A stretch of DNA of 64,000 nt from Carboxylicivirga sp. M1479 (lineage in GTDB: Bacteria; Bacteroidota; Bacteroidia; Bacteroidales; Marinilabiliaceae), in NCBI RefSeq assembly GCF_007097485.1, contig NZ_VKDE01000001.1, positions 1 to 64,000 of the forward strand. The letters are read 5' to 3'. The translations under genes were made by a program, and so were the position numbers. The stretch's first letter is position 1; each line of letters starts with the position of its first letter. Positions 53,563 to 63,144 of the stretch are shown here, piece by piece. The notes below the pieces were generated by a model. The model was given only the letters and a program-made list of their open reading frames with translations, ran no database searches and had not been told where the DNA came from.

Positions 53563-55011
53563 TTATCGTCTGGATTCCTTTTTATACGGATTGTGATAAC
53601 ATGGCATAGCGCTAATGCCCTTGTTGCCGGGGCTTTTTTTCTTTTTGCTACGCTCGGTACAGCTGGGAACAATGCTCATACCAAAGCGCAGATTGAGGTT
53701 GCGTTGGTTTTCTAACTTAAGAAAACCAAGCGCATTATCGGCTGTTGCATGTAAATGGAACATGCCCAATTTAAGACCTAGCCCGGCCCCAATGTTAAAG
53801 TAATCGCCATTGATGGCTGTGTAGGATATTGAGGCATTGAGTTTTTTGTAATTATAGGTATTGGCCGATAAAGTAAAAGCAGGCATTACTTTATTGCGTA
53901 GAAATTTGCTGTAAAAAACGGCTCCTGCATTCAGGTGTTGATTTAAGGTGCGAGTAAGGCCCAAATATAATTCGGGTGCTAGGTTGGTTGTGAAACCGTT
54001 GTTGTCAGGTTTAGGTAAAAACTGATGTCGCAAACTATCAGCCAACTCCTGGATATAATCGCCGCTGTTAAATTCGGTGGATGAATCGGTGCCGGTGAAC
54101 TCAAAAACACCATCTGAAACAAAGGTATTGAGCTCGGCTTTCCATCCGATGAGACCGACATTTAGCAAGCTGCCCGAGAAAGTAGTTGCCTCATCGTATT
54201 GATAGATAAAACCAAGGTCGAAAGCAGCGCCAAGGTTCTTTCGGTTCATCATGTACTGCATCCAGTCCACATCTTCTTGTAGTTCAATGTTATTAACATA
54301 GCCCTCTTCATCCAGCTCAACCTCAATGGGGAATGATACTCTTACTTCCGTATCCAAAATGCCTGTTAAGCCAAAATTCAACGCGTTGGTACTGATGCCG
54401 CCCTTGGTATTAGGTGTATAAACACTGCCTTTTCCAAAAAGTAGTTTGGCGTGTATGCCAACACTCCATTTTTCTGATATCTGATGGGCTAGCCCCAGGG
54501 CATATTCTCTAAAATGATAGCCATTGGCTCGCAAACCTGCCAGGCTAGCCTCACGACCAACAAAAGGTGTATTGCCATACCAAGCCAGTTCGGCAGCTGC
54601 TTTCGGAACTGTGTTAAACGAGGTTACCTTTTCGCTTACAGCCAATGAAAGCCAGTAATCCTTTACCCAAAAGCCAGCATACAAAGGAGTATAGTGGGCA
54701 GTTGAGGCAACTATTTCGGTATTGTTAAGTTGAGTAATTACCTCATTGAAATTCAAATAGAGCGAATCGGTCGAAGAATCATAACGTAAGCCCTCGTTGG
54801 GTGCAAAGGCACTATTATTATAATTGACATGTACAGAAGATAGGCCAGGAACACCAATTATCCAATCGCAATCGTAGGCCACAGCAGGGTTGACATAATT
54901 CGCCTGTGGCACATCGTGCATTAAAAACAAGGTCAGGTTTTGTTGCGCTGCCAGGTTGGAAGTCAGCAACAATAGAACAAGGGCTGGTATAGCGTTGAGG
55001 ATTCGTTTCAT
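53563..55011 (-). CDS. DUF5723 outer-membrane beta-barrel protein
   Basis: 482 aa with a signal peptide (about 1-22, SNLAAQ). The DUF5723 N terminus is plain: LTLFLMHDVPQANYVNPAVA, then GVPGLSSVHVNYNNSAFAP, and repeated barrel strands (SVGIHAKLLFGKGS, DLGFIYQYDEATTFSGSLLNVG, HLHATADNALGFL). Related to the PorV/FadL-type barrels common in Bacteroidota. The basic C-terminal tail (RSKKKKSPGNKG) is unusual for a barrel, which normally ends in a strand. Its ATG directly follows the stop of the lipoprotein gene. Confidence 0.82.
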   Translation of the reverse strand: MKRILNAIPALVLLLLTSNLAAQQNLTLFLMHDVPQANYVNPAVAYDCDWIIGVPGLSSVHVNYNNSAFAPNEGLRYDSSTDSLYLNFNEVITQLNNTEIVASTAHYTPLYAGFWVKDYWLSLAVSEKVTSFNTVPKAAAELAWYGNTPFVGREASLAGLRANGYHFREYALGLAHQISEKWSVGIHAKLLFGKGSVYTPNTKGGISTNALNFGLTGILDTEVRVSFPIEVELDEEGYVNNIELQEDVDWMQYMMNRKNLGAAFDLGFIYQYDEATTFSGSLLNVGLIGWKAELNTFVSDGVFEFTGTDSSTEFNSGDYIQELADSLRHQFLPKPDNNGFTTNLAPELYLGLTRTLNQHLNAGAVFYSKFLRNKVMPAFTLSANTYNYKKLNASISYTAINGDYFNIGAGLGLKLGMFHLHATADNALGFLKLENQRNLNLRFGMSIVPSCTERSKKKKSPGNKGISAMPCYHNPYKKESRR

Positions 55012-55638
55012 TTAGTTGTTGTTGATGCTAAAGTCCACTTCGGCCTGCACACCAACAGCCATATCCACCTGGTAGTTTGGAAACTGATTCACTACTTCGT
55101 CGGTAAAAAGCAACTCCTTAATACTGGCCTTAATCACAATTTGAGTAGATGTTAACAAGGCATCAATCATCTCATCTGATAAAGGCATTTGATAAGGATA
55201 GGGTTGTGTGTGACGTTCTTTTACTACTTCTCCATCAGCATTTATTTCGGCGGGTTCCAATATAATTGGCGATGATGTTAAATATATATCGTTACCCATG
55301 GCATCGATCAGGTATAACTCAGCATCCATATAAGCCGGATAACGGTTGGTGATGTCGAACTGAATCATCATGGATAGAATGTATTTACGTTCGGCCACTG
55401 ATTCGCTGGAATTGAAGTAGGCTGTATCCGTTTCCGACCAGTTAACAGGTTCCGAGTCAATAGGGTCGGGTAAGTCAATTGGCAAATCATTTACATCGTC
55501 GTATTGAACCGTTAATTTACCAATTGGCAGCGAAAAGTCGGGCGTGTACTCAAAGTTTTCAGATATCTTATCCACATCTAAACCGGTGCATGCACATAGG
55601 CCTATTAAAAGTAAAGCGATATAAATTCGACTGTTCAT
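55012..55638 (-). CDS. Lipoprotein, unknown function
   Basis: 208 aa from the ATG at 55638. Signal ends IGLCAC with the lipid Cys about 17. Mature part is beta-rich with no recognised domain: YTPDFSLPIGKLTVQYDDVND near the start, KYILSMMIQFDITNRYPAYMDAELYLID, and INADGEVVKERHTQPYPYQ. Its stop codon directly precedes the DUF5723 start with no gap, so the lipoprotein and barrel probably work together at the outer membrane. Confidence 0.75.
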   Translation of the reverse strand: MNSRIYIALLLIGLCACTGLDVDKISENFEYTPDFSLPIGKLTVQYDDVNDLPIDLPDPIDSEPVNWSETDTAYFNSSESVAERKYILSMMIQFDITNRYPAYMDAELYLIDAMGNDIYLTSSPIILEPAEINADGEVVKERHTQPYPYQMPLSDEMIDALLTSTQIVIKASIKELLFTDEVVNQFPNYQVDMAVGVQAEVDFSINNN

Positions 55639-55799
55639 ACTCTCATGTTTTAATTCTATACACTGATATGATTCTTCAATTAATCGATAATTGACATCAA
55701 TAGCAATTATCATTAATAAAAATGCATAATGAACTTCAATACAGAGTGTGTGTTCTGTTACTATGAAATGGATATTCCACATCTAAAAACGACGAATCA

Positions 55800-57785
55800 A
55801 TGCATAGTAATCAATTAATAAACGAAACAAGTCCGTATTTATTACAGCATGCTCATAATCCTGTTGACTGGTATCCGTGGGGCCATGAGGCTTTGCAAAA
55901 AGCAAAAGATGATAACAAGCTATTACTCATTAGTGTGGGTTATTCGGCTTGTCATTGGTGCCATGTAATGGAACATGAATCTTTTGAAGATGCTGAGGTA
56001 GCGCAATTGATGAATGAGCATTTTATATGTATTAAGGTGGATAGGGAAGAGCGTCCGGATGTGGATAAAATATACATGGAGGCTGTTCAAATGCTCACGG
56101 GAAGAGGCGGGTGGCCACTTAATTGCTTTGCCTTGCCCGATGGACGACCTGTATGGGGTGGTACTTATTTTCCTAAGCAACAATGGATGGAGGTATTGCA
56201 ACAACTATCGTCCTTGCACACCAACAGTCCTCAGAAGTTATTGGAACAGGCCAAAGCACTAACGGAGGGCATACAACAGATTGAAATGCCGCTGGCAGAT
56301 GCTGAAGTGGGTAATGTTGATATTTACAAGGCCCTTTTGAAATCGCAAACACGTTTTGATACCCAGTACGGCGGTTTTGATGGCGCTCCCAAATTCCCCA
56401 TGCCGGTAGCGCTTCAATTGGTTCATCAAATAGGAGCTTTGCAAAACAACGATGAGTTGCTTTCGTTTTTGTACCTGACACTTGATCAGATGGCTTCAGG
56501 AGGTATATACGACCAGGCAGGCGGTGGCTTTGCACGTTACTCTGTTGATGAGCGATGGTTTGCCCCTCATTTTGAGAAGATGCTGTACGATAATGCGCAA
56601 CTGGTTTCCTTATACAGCAATGCTTATAAAACCAGTGGCAACGAATTGTATAAACGTGTTGTTGATGAAACGTTAGATTTTGTTACCCGTGAGCTCACTT
56701 CCGATGAAGGTGTTTTTTACTCGGCCCTTGATGCCGACAGTGAAGGCGAAGAAGGTTTATTTTATGTGTGGAGCTATGACGAATTAAAAGAGTTACTGGG
56801 AGATAATGAGCCCTTCTTTAAGTATTTCAATATTACTAAAAAGGGTAATTGGGAAGCAAACAGAAATATACTACATGGCGACATCACTCGCGAAGCTTAT
56901 GCGCAAAAACATCAGGTGGATGCTGTGCAATTTAACCGTTCACTTAACGAAGCTCTGAACTTGTTGTTGGGAGAACGAAACAAACGTGTTCGACCGGGCT
57001 TAGATAATAAGGTTTTGACATCATGGAATGCCCTGATGATAAAGGGGCTCTGTGATGCTTATCAGGCATTTGGCGATAAAGCGTATTTACAAAAGGCCGA
57101 AAAGGCCATGACTTACCTATTGTCTCAGGTTAAACAAACAGATGGCGGATTATACCGTACATCTAAAAATGGCCTTAGTAAAATTGATGCCTTTTTAGAT
57201 GATTATGCTTTTATGATTGATGCTCTTATCGCGTTATACGAAGTGAGTTTTAATGAGAGTTATTTACATGAAGCCTTGGCCTTAAGTGAGTATGTGGTCA
57301 AGCATTTTTATAATTCTACGGCGCAGGTGTTCTATTACACCTCAAAAAGTGGCGAGCAGCTCATCGCACGTAAAACCGATGTGCAGGATAATGTGATACC
57401 ATCGTCGGTGGGAGCAATGGCGAATAACTTAATGCGTTTACACCAGCTAAACCACTTGCCAGAGTATGAGCAAATGGCGAATGCCCTGATTGATAAAATG
57501 CAAAAGATAGCTGAGGAGCACCCGACCTACTATGCACAATGGGCGCTATTAAAGCATTTACAAGATAAACGACAGGAGTTGGTGGTGCTTGGCGCTAAGG
57601 CAGAATTATACCGATTTGAGTTACAAAAGAAGTTGCGGCCAGGTGTGGTTTATGCGGGCTCTCTTAATGGTGCATCATCCATTGAGGTAGTACAAAATAG
57701 ATACAAGGAGGAAGCAACGCTTATTTATAGGTGCCGGAATAAAGTATGTGAGTTACCTGTGGAGAAACCGGAGTTACTTCCTTAG
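55800..57785 (+). CDS. Thioredoxin domain-containing protein (DUF255/YyaL)
   Basis: 661 aa. N-terminal DUF255 thioredoxin-like domain (about 1-165) with the CxxC at C51/C54 ([14 protein letters not shown]) and the [14 protein letters not shown] block, followed by a long alpha/alpha-barrel domain (about 180-560, [76 protein letters not shown]) and a short C-terminal domain. The family is widespread and uncharacterised, spermatogenesis-associated 20-like in eukaryotes. The stop codon lies inside a 31-nt hairpin. Confidence 0.93.
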   Translation: MHSNQLINETSPYLLQHAHNPVDWYPWGHEALQKAKDDNKLLLISVGYSACHWCHVMEHESFEDAEVAQLMNEHFICIKVDREERPDVDKIYMEAVQMLTGRGGWPLNCFALPDGRPVWGGTYFPKQQWMEVLQQLSSLHTNSPQKLLEQAKALTEGIQQIEMPLADAEVGNVDIYKALLKSQTRFDTQYGGFDGAPKFPMPVALQLVHQIGALQNNDELLSFLYLTLDQMASGGIYDQAGGGFARYSVDERWFAPHFEKMLYDNAQLVSLYSNAYKTSGNELYKRVVDETLDFVTRELTSDEGVFYSALDADSEGEEGLFYVWSYDELKELLGDNEPFFKYFNITKKGNWEANRNILHGDITREAYAQKHQVDAVQFNRSLNEALNLLLGERNKRVRPGLDNKVLTSWNALMIKGLCDAYQAFGDKAYLQKAEKAMTYLLSQVKQTDGGLYRTSKNGLSKIDAFLDDYAFMIDALIALYEVSFNESYLHEALALSEYVVKHFYNSTAQVFYYTSKSGEQLIARKTDVQDNVIPSSVGAMANNLMRLHQLNHLPEYEQMANALIDKMQKIAEEHPTYYAQWALLKHLQDKRQELVVLGAKAELYRFELQKKLRPGVVYAGSLNGASSIEVVQNRYKEEATLIYRCRNKVCELPVEKPELLP

Positions 57786-57807
57786 CATCTTTAAGATGCT
57801 AAGGGAG
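57777..57807. repeat. 31-nt hairpin element, copy 2
   Basis: CTTCCTTAGCATC and GATGCTAAGGGAG form a 13-bp stem (one G-U) with a 5-nt TTTAA loop. Same stem, loop length and orientation as copy 1 at 22563-22593. It overlaps the last two codons and the stop of the DUF255 gene. Confidence 0.75.
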
Positions 57808-57828
57808 TAGGGTATATGGTTTTGTTAT

Positions 57829-59274
57829 TTAATTGTTTTGCACAGGTGTAGCAGTGCCTTTTTCCATTATTAAACTAAATGAACCATCCTCATTAAACTC
57901 AACAGTAGCACCTTTTTCTTTCATTTCCTTAGCAAAAGCAGCTCTTTTTTCTGGAGTATCAAGCTTTGATGGTGTTTTTTGGTTGTTGGAAGCAGTTTCT
58001 CCATTCAACGCAAAGTTAATTGGGATGGTGTAGCTAACGTTTACAGCTTCTCCTCTTTGCATGCCCGGTTTCCATTGTGGCATTTTTTCAGTTACCCGAA
58101 TGGCTTCTTCGTCTAAAATGGAATGTCCACTACTACGGGCAATTTTTATATCACGTACAAATCCATCCTTTGCCACAACAAAAGAGATATAAACACGACC
58201 GCTTGCACCAGCGTTCTTTGCTTCTTCAGGGTATTTGACCGCTGTTGAAATGTACGTGCGAAGTGCGTCTTCACCACCAGGGTATTCGGGCATCTCCTCA
58301 ACCACAAAGAAAACAGGGCCAGTAGTTGTTTTAAGTTGTGCGTTGGTGTTTTCAATGGCTTCTTTTATCTCGGCCTCATCTTGAGTTAGTTCAGGCTCTA
58401 CCTCGCGTAATTCACAGGCAAACAACACTGCCACCAACGAGATGGTAACAATGGCTAGAACAGGTTTTAAACCAAATATCTTATTGAAATTATTTTTCGT
58501 CATCATGGAAAATCGTTTTTTTGTTAATGATTGGTTGAAGTTATTGACGGGCAAGAGGCGGGCACCAGTTGCCTGAAACAACAACAACTCTTTGTAGCTA
58601 TTAGCTGAGAAACCTTTTTCAAGCACTTTTTTATCGGCCTGAAACTCATGTAACTCTTTTAGCATATTGCGCAAGAGCCATGCAAAAGGATTGAACCATT
58701 GGATAATTAAGAGAAGTTCGAGAAAGAGCACATCCCAAGTGTGCTTTAAACGAACATGCGTTAGTTCATGAATCATAATTTGCTCCAGCTCCTTGTCGGA
58801 GTAGCGCGATTGATTAATAAACACCACATTAAAAAATGAAAAAGGATTAAACTGACCGGGCAAATCAGCTACTTTATACCCTTTAAAACTGACCAGTTTC
58901 ACACGTCCGGCTAATCCGCCCAATCGGATAAAGCCAAATGCTAGTCGAAGCAACAATCCCAAGCAACCAATACTATATAACCATTTAAAAGCTGGCGATT
59001 TTGCCACAACAGGCACTACCACAGCTTTTGTGTTTTGCGCATAAACAGTAATGGTATCAATTACATTACCCACATATACATCGCCCTCAATGGCGGCCGT
59101 TTTGTCTATTGTAAATGATAAAATAGGTACAACGGTCGCCAACAATAGTGATAGCAGCAAGTAATAGCGATTAAACTTAAAAGTAGGTTCGGCATGTAAT
59201 ACCAAACGATAAAATGCTGTTAATAAGCCTAAAATTAATGCTGACTCGAATAGGTAATTGACAAGTAGATTCAT
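57829..59274 (-). CDS. M56 (BlaR1-like) metallopeptidase fused to TonB C-terminal domain
   Basis: 481 aa. Four N-terminal membrane helices (about 3-25, 36-56, 98-120, 283-300), the M56 zinc site HELTH at 169-173, then a periplasmic stretch ending in a TonB C-terminal domain (about 355-430, EYPGGEDALRTYISTAVKYPEEAKNAGASGRVYISFVV ... WKPGMQRGEAVNVSYTIPINF). In BlaR1 the C-terminal part is a beta-lactam-binding domain; here it is replaced by TonB, so the input is unlikely to be beta-lactam binding. Follows the BlaI-type repressor gene by 61 nt. Confidence 0.9.
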   Translation of the reverse strand: MNLLVNYLFESALILGLLTAFYRLVLHAEPTFKFNRYYLLLSLLLATVVPILSFTIDKTAAIEGDVYVGNVIDTITVYAQNTKAVVVPVVAKSPAFKWLYSIGCLGLLLRLAFGFIRLGGLAGRVKLVSFKGYKVADLPGQFNPFSFFNVVFINQSRYSDKELEQIMIHELTHVRLKHTWDVLFLELLLIIQWFNPFAWLLRNMLKELHEFQADKKVLEKGFSANSYKELLLFQATGARLLPVNNFNQSLTKKRFSMMTKNNFNKIFGLKPVLAIVTISLVAVLFACELREVEPELTQDEAEIKEAIENTNAQLKTTTGPVFFVVEEMPEYPGGEDALRTYISTAVKYPEEAKNAGASGRVYISFVVAKDGFVRDIKIARSSGHSILDEEAIRVTEKMPQWKPGMQRGEAVNVSYTIPINFALNGETASNNQKTPSKLDTPEKRAAFAKEMKEKGATVEFNEDGSFSLIMEKGTATPVQNN

Positions 59275-59335
59275 GGGGATATAATCAGGTAAAAGTCAAA
59301 TTTTATATAAATCAATACACTAGATAAGAGGATAA

Positions 59336-59713
59336 TTAATCCTCACTCTTTTCATCCAGATCTTTTTTTACATCATTCAGTAATTCTTCCAAATCATTAA
59401 TGTCCATTTTGTCCTCTTTGGCAAAGAAAGACACCATGTTTTTAAATGAATCTTGAAAATAATTCGACATAAAGCGCTTCATATATACTTTTTTGTATGC
59501 TTCCTTTGAAACAAGAGGGAAATACACATATCCCTTGCCGAGTTTTTCATGATCGACAAAGCCTTTGTTCTCGAGTATGCGCACAATGGTTGATACGGTA
59601 TTATAGGCCGGCTTGGGTTCCGACATGAGTTCGATGATGCTTTTTACATTGGTCTTGCCCAGTTCCCATAGTTTTTGCATCACTTGTTCTTCTGCTTTGG
59701 TCAATTCTTTCAT
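59336..59713 (-). CDS. BlaI/MecI family transcriptional repressor
   Basis: 125 aa. Winged-helix N terminus (LTKAEEQVMQKLWELGKTNVKSI, then PAYNTVSTIVRILENKGFVDHEKLGKGYVY) and an acidic helical dimerisation tail (VSFFAKEDKMDINDLEELLNDVKKDLDEKSED). BlaI proteins bind palindromic operators and are inactivated by proteolysis after BlaR1/M56 signalling. The M56 gene is next on the same strand. A palindrome lies just upstream of the ATG. Confidence 0.93.
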   Translation of the reverse strand: MKELTKAEEQVMQKLWELGKTNVKSIIELMSEPKPAYNTVSTIVRILENKGFVDHEKLGKGYVYFPLVSKEAYKKVYMKRFMSNYFQDSFKNMVSFFAKEDKMDINDLEELLNDVKKDLDEKSED

Positions 59714-59722
59714 CTCTCTCTC

Positions 59723-59738
59723 AACTAAAATATTAGTT
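59723..59738. promoter_or_regulatory. Candidate BlaI operator palindrome
   Basis: AACTAA-AATA-TTAGTT is a perfect palindrome 9 nt upstream of the blaI-type ATG. Two TTTAGTTG half-sites follow at 59787 and 59800. Position and shape fit autoregulation. Confidence 0.6.
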
Positions 59739-59799
59739 CAAATATAAGGGCATAAAAACACAATGCAAAACTTTTCCACTATTTTTTTAGTTGAAAGAT

Positions 59800-60354
59800 T
59801 TAGTTGGCCACTTCTTCTTCCATAATGCGATCGGCTAAATCACGCACATAATCATGTTCTTTAAGCTTGTCTTTTGCATCGTGCTCATCATATGCCTGCA
59901 GGGTTATGGCATTAATAAAATCCATGCCTAAAGCTTTAAACACGCGTTTAAATTGTTCAATGGCCATATCGCAGTCATCAGCTCCAGATCCGGCAGGTAA
60001 AATCAATGCGGCACGCTTTCCATACAATTTTTTATTAGCGAAGTAGGGTCTAAATCGATCAATCAAAAGTTTTGTTTTGGCAGATGGTCCGAACCAATAA
60101 ATGGGAGTACCAAAGATAATTACATCAGCCCATTCCATGTTCTCATATAACAAGCTCATGGCATCATTTTGAGCGCACACCATGTCGTCAGACTTACACT
60201 TTCTGCAATCAATACAGGGTTGTATCGTATGCTGATACAGATGAAAACTTTTGCATTCTGCACCTTTCTCTTCTAAATGACGTGATAAAACGGATGCTAC
60301 TGTTGAGGTATTTCCATTTTCGCGTGGACTTCCGATAAATATTACAACGTGCAT
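59800..60354 (-). CDS. Flavodoxin-fold NAD(P)H reductase with Fe-S-type Cys motif
   Basis: 184 aa. The N-terminal FMN-binding loop SPRENGNTS is at residues 9-17. A compact Cys motif C47-x2-C50-x2-C53-x6-C60 follows, like the CX2CX2CX4-7C cluster site of archaeal iron-sulfur flavoprotein (Isf), so it may carry a 4Fe-4S cluster. The GTPIYWFGPSAKTKLLIDRF segment is typical of NADPH-dependent FMN reductases. Role unknown. It is followed on the minus strand by the repressor gene. Confidence 0.85.
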   Translation of the reverse strand: MHVVIFIGSPRENGNTSTVASVLSRHLEEKGAECKSFHLYQHTIQPCIDCRKCKSDDMVCAQNDAMSLLYENMEWADVIIFGTPIYWFGPSAKTKLLIDRFRPYFANKKLYGKRAALILPAGSGADDCDMAIEQFKRVFKALGMDFINAITLQAYDEHDAKDKLKEHDYVRDLADRIMEEEVAN

Positions 60355-60458
60355 AAGGTTATTTTTAAGTGAGTAACAAACAAGTTACTATAGTTTTATG
60401 ACTATTTCCACGAACTAAAAGAATTATGCCTGTAACAAATGAAAGGAGGCAGGCGTCC

Positions 60459-60466
60459 TACTTTTG
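60459..60466 (+). promoter_or_regulatory. -7 box upstream of beta-barrel gene pair
   Basis: TACTTTTG matches TAnnTTTG, 24 nt before the ATG at 60491. Confidence 0.5.
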
Positions 60467-60490
60467 AATTGCGAATTAAAACTGACGATC

Positions 60491-61393
60491 ATGACAAGAA
60501 GATACACGATACTATTCATGCTTTCTTTATTAAGCTATACTTTAATGGCTCAAGAGACCAAAACAAAAAGCATTGTTACCGTTGAAGAAAGCCGGGGGAA
60601 AAGCATTGTAACGGCTCCAGGTGTAAAGGTTGAAGTGGATGAATTTAATGACACCATTACCAAAATTACAATTGGCACCCGTCGTTTTGAAATTATAGAA
60701 GATTACAACCGCGCTCGTGTTAGAATGGTGCGTGTACCCCGTGAGAAATTTAAAGGTCATTGGGCTGGTTGTGATTTAGGATTCAATGGGTATTTAACAT
60801 CAGATTTCTCAACAGACTTGCCTCCCGAGGATATATTCATGGATTTGAATGGCTCCAAATCGGTAATGTTTAGCATCAATTTTTTGCAATATAACATCGG
60901 CTTGCAGCGGCATAAGAACAATTTAGGTTTGGTCTTAGGTGCCGGATGGACTTTTTATAATTACCGAACCGATCAGCCATATACTTTTGAGCGCGACCCC
61001 GATACAGGCATGACCATTGGAGTGCCGGTTCCTCCTGAGCGCGATGTTGAAAAAAATAAAATTACCTCCTCGTTTATTAATATTCCCTTGTTACTGGAGT
61101 GGCAGATTCCAAGTTCAGAGCCTTTCCACCGATTTTATATATCGGCAGGACCATATTGCGGATTTAAGTTGGGGAGCCATACTAAGTTAGTTTACGAAGA
61201 GAATGGTAACCGGGTTAAGGACAAAGGGCATAGCGATATTAACCTAACACCATTTCAGTATGGTGCCATGGTGCGTTTCGGATATCGCTTTATTAACCTT
61301 TATGCCAGTTATAACTTCTCAACCTTGTACACCGAAAACAGAGGTCCTGAATTGTATCCGTTTACAGTTGGCTTATCGCTTATTCAATTTTAA
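60491..61393 (+). CDS. Outer-membrane beta-barrel protein, unknown function
   Basis: 300 aa from the ATG at 60491 (a TTG at 60464 is in frame but lies in the -7 box). Signal peptide ending LMAQ. A 75-residue N-terminal domain with ITIGTRRFEIIEDYNR and a Lys-rich linker precedes a beta-barrel: GCDLGFNGYLTSDFST, SINFLQYNIGLQR, GLVLGAGWTFYNY, PLLLEWQIPS, RFYISAGPYCGFKLGSH, FQYGAMVRFGYRFINLYASYNFSTLY. It shares clear block similarity with the C-terminal half of the next gene, 12 nt downstream. No family name recognised. Confidence 0.72.
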   Translation: MTRRYTILFMLSLLSYTLMAQETKTKSIVTVEESRGKSIVTAPGVKVEVDEFNDTITKITIGTRRFEIIEDYNRARVRMVRVPREKFKGHWAGCDLGFNGYLTSDFSTDLPPEDIFMDLNGSKSVMFSINFLQYNIGLQRHKNNLGLVLGAGWTFYNYRTDQPYTFERDPDTGMTIGVPVPPERDVEKNKITSSFINIPLLLEWQIPSSEPFHRFYISAGPYCGFKLGSHTKLVYEENGNRVKDKGHSDINLTPFQYGAMVRFGYRFINLYASYNFSTLYTENRGPELYPFTVGLSLIQF

Positions 61394-61405
61394 ATCACAG
61401 TTATC

Positions 61406-62959
61406 ATGCGCAAAATACTTAGCATCATAAGCATCGCTTTATTCATCTCGATTGGAGGGATGCTCGCACAAACTATTGATTCTACTGTTGCATCGATTTA
61501 TGAGCGGCATTGGGAAATTGAAACTGGTATTTACCGAGTTATGCGAGATGGTAAAGTGGGCATTATTCAGTCCAATGGTCAAATCATTGTTCCCTGTGAA
61601 TATAATCAAGTGTGGAATTTAGATGATAACGGATATTTCCGTGTATTGAAATCTGGCAAAGCTGGTGTTTTTCATATCAGTGGACAAATAATTATACCAG
61701 CTGAATATGATCAGGTATGGCCATTTAGTAATGATCTGGCAAAGGTGTTAAAACATGGTAAGCTGGGTTATTTTAATAAACAAGGCGAACAAGTTGTTCC
61801 ATGTGAATATCAACAAATATGGGCTTACGATGATGGAAGAGCCCGGGTATTAAAAAATGGAAAGATTGGATACATCGATGTTACCGGACATGAGATTATT
61901 CCGTGTGAATATCAACAGATATGGAGCTATGAGAATGGTAAAGCTCGCGTTTTAAAAGATGGCAAGGTTGGCTACATCGATTATTATGGGAATGAAATTA
62001 TTCCGCCGATGTATACGCACATTTGGGCGTTTGAAAATGGCAAAGCCAAAGCCTTACTCGAGGGACAAATGGTTTGGATTGACGAAACAGGACAACCACT
62101 GGATTTGCCTGCCCCTAGTGGAGATTATCAAGAGCCTCCATCAACCAAAGTAATTACCAGCGACAATGAAAAAGAGGTGGTAATTGAAGATGAAAAGGGC
62201 AATAAAACGCACATAAAGATTCTTGGTGGTGATATTGTGATCAACGAAAAAGGCAATGATACTTACATTGAAATAGGTGGAAGAGACCGTAATCGTAACA
62301 AGACTAGAAATAATAATCGACGTTTTAAGGGACATTACACAGGCGTTGAGTTTGGCTTTAATAATTACGTAACCTACGATTTTAGCACCAGCTTGCCACC
62401 AGATGATAATTATATGGAGTTGGATGCAGGGCGCTCAAATTCCTATGCTATCAACGCCTTTCAGTGGAGTATTGGTCTCGATCGACGCGGGAATATTGGC
62501 TTGGTAACAGGTTTGGGTATTGAGTGGAATAACTATCATTTCTCCAATCCTATTATTTTAAGCAAAGATGATAATGGTAATATAACTTACGAAGATGCCA
62601 CACGTCCTTTAGATAAAAATAAATTGGTTACTACGCATTTGAATGTGCCATTGCTAATGGAATTTCAGATTCCAACCAACAACTATCGTAACTCTTTTTA
62701 TTTATCTGCAGGTGGTATAGGTGGCTGGCGTATTAACTCCTACAACCGTATTATTTATAACGATAATGAAGAGCCGCACAAGCAAAAGAAAAAGGGCAGT
62801 TATAACTTGCAGGAGTTCCGTTATGGTGTAATGGCTCGCATGGGGTATCGTGCTATTAACCTTTATGGCACCTATTATTTCTCCACTTTATTTGAAGAAA
62901 ACAAAGGGCCCGAGTTATATCCTGTTTCAGTTGGTCTGAGTATTTATTTCGATTTGTAA
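61406..62959 (+). CDS. WG-repeat protein with C-terminal beta-barrel
   Basis: 517 aa, signal peptide ending MLAQ. Residues about 45-235 are six WG/KWG-type repeats (YRVMRDGKVGIIQSNGQIIVP, FRVLKSGKAGVFHISG, ARVLKNGKIGYIDVTGHEIIP, KARVLKDGKVGYIDYYG and others). The C-terminal 230 residues are a beta-barrel paralogous to the preceding gene: RRFKGHYTGVEFGFNNYVTYDFST against RRFKGHWAGCDLGFNGYLTSDFST, and both end in YxVxVGLSI-type strands. Fusion of WG repeats to a barrel points to a surface or periplasmic binding role. Followed by a strong terminator. Confidence 0.82.
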   Translation: MRKILSIISIALFISIGGMLAQTIDSTVASIYERHWEIETGIYRVMRDGKVGIIQSNGQIIVPCEYNQVWNLDDNGYFRVLKSGKAGVFHISGQIIIPAEYDQVWPFSNDLAKVLKHGKLGYFNKQGEQVVPCEYQQIWAYDDGRARVLKNGKIGYIDVTGHEIIPCEYQQIWSYENGKARVLKDGKVGYIDYYGNEIIPPMYTHIWAFENGKAKALLEGQMVWIDETGQPLDLPAPSGDYQEPPSTKVITSDNEKEVVIEDEKGNKTHIKILGGDIVINEKGNDTYIEIGGRDRNRNKTRNNNRRFKGHYTGVEFGFNNYVTYDFSTSLPPDDNYMELDAGRSNSYAINAFQWSIGLDRRGNIGLVTGLGIEWNNYHFSNPIILSKDDNGNITYEDATRPLDKNKLVTTHLNVPLLMEFQIPTNNYRNSFYLSAGGIGGWRINSYNRIIYNDNEEPHKQKKKGSYNLQEFRYGVMARMGYRAINLYGTYYFSTLFEENKGPELYPVSVGLSIYFDL

Positions 62960-62981
62960 TAGGTCAGTAATTTATTATAAT

Positions 62982-63016
62982 AACCCATCCATAATTTGAA
63001 GTGGATGGGTTTTTGT
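62982..63016 (+). terminator. Terminator of beta-barrel pair
   Basis: AACCCATCC pairs with GGATGGGTT and is followed by TTTTG. It lies 22 nt past the WG-protein stop. Confidence 0.88.
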
Positions 63017-63144
63017 ATTTATTGGAGTATATATTAACGATAGAACTAATGTCTCTATTTGAATAGACAGTTATTTAGTTGTAATTCATATTTGTTGTAA
63101 GTGCTTAAAAGATGGCAGGTGTCATATTATAAAGCCTAACAACT

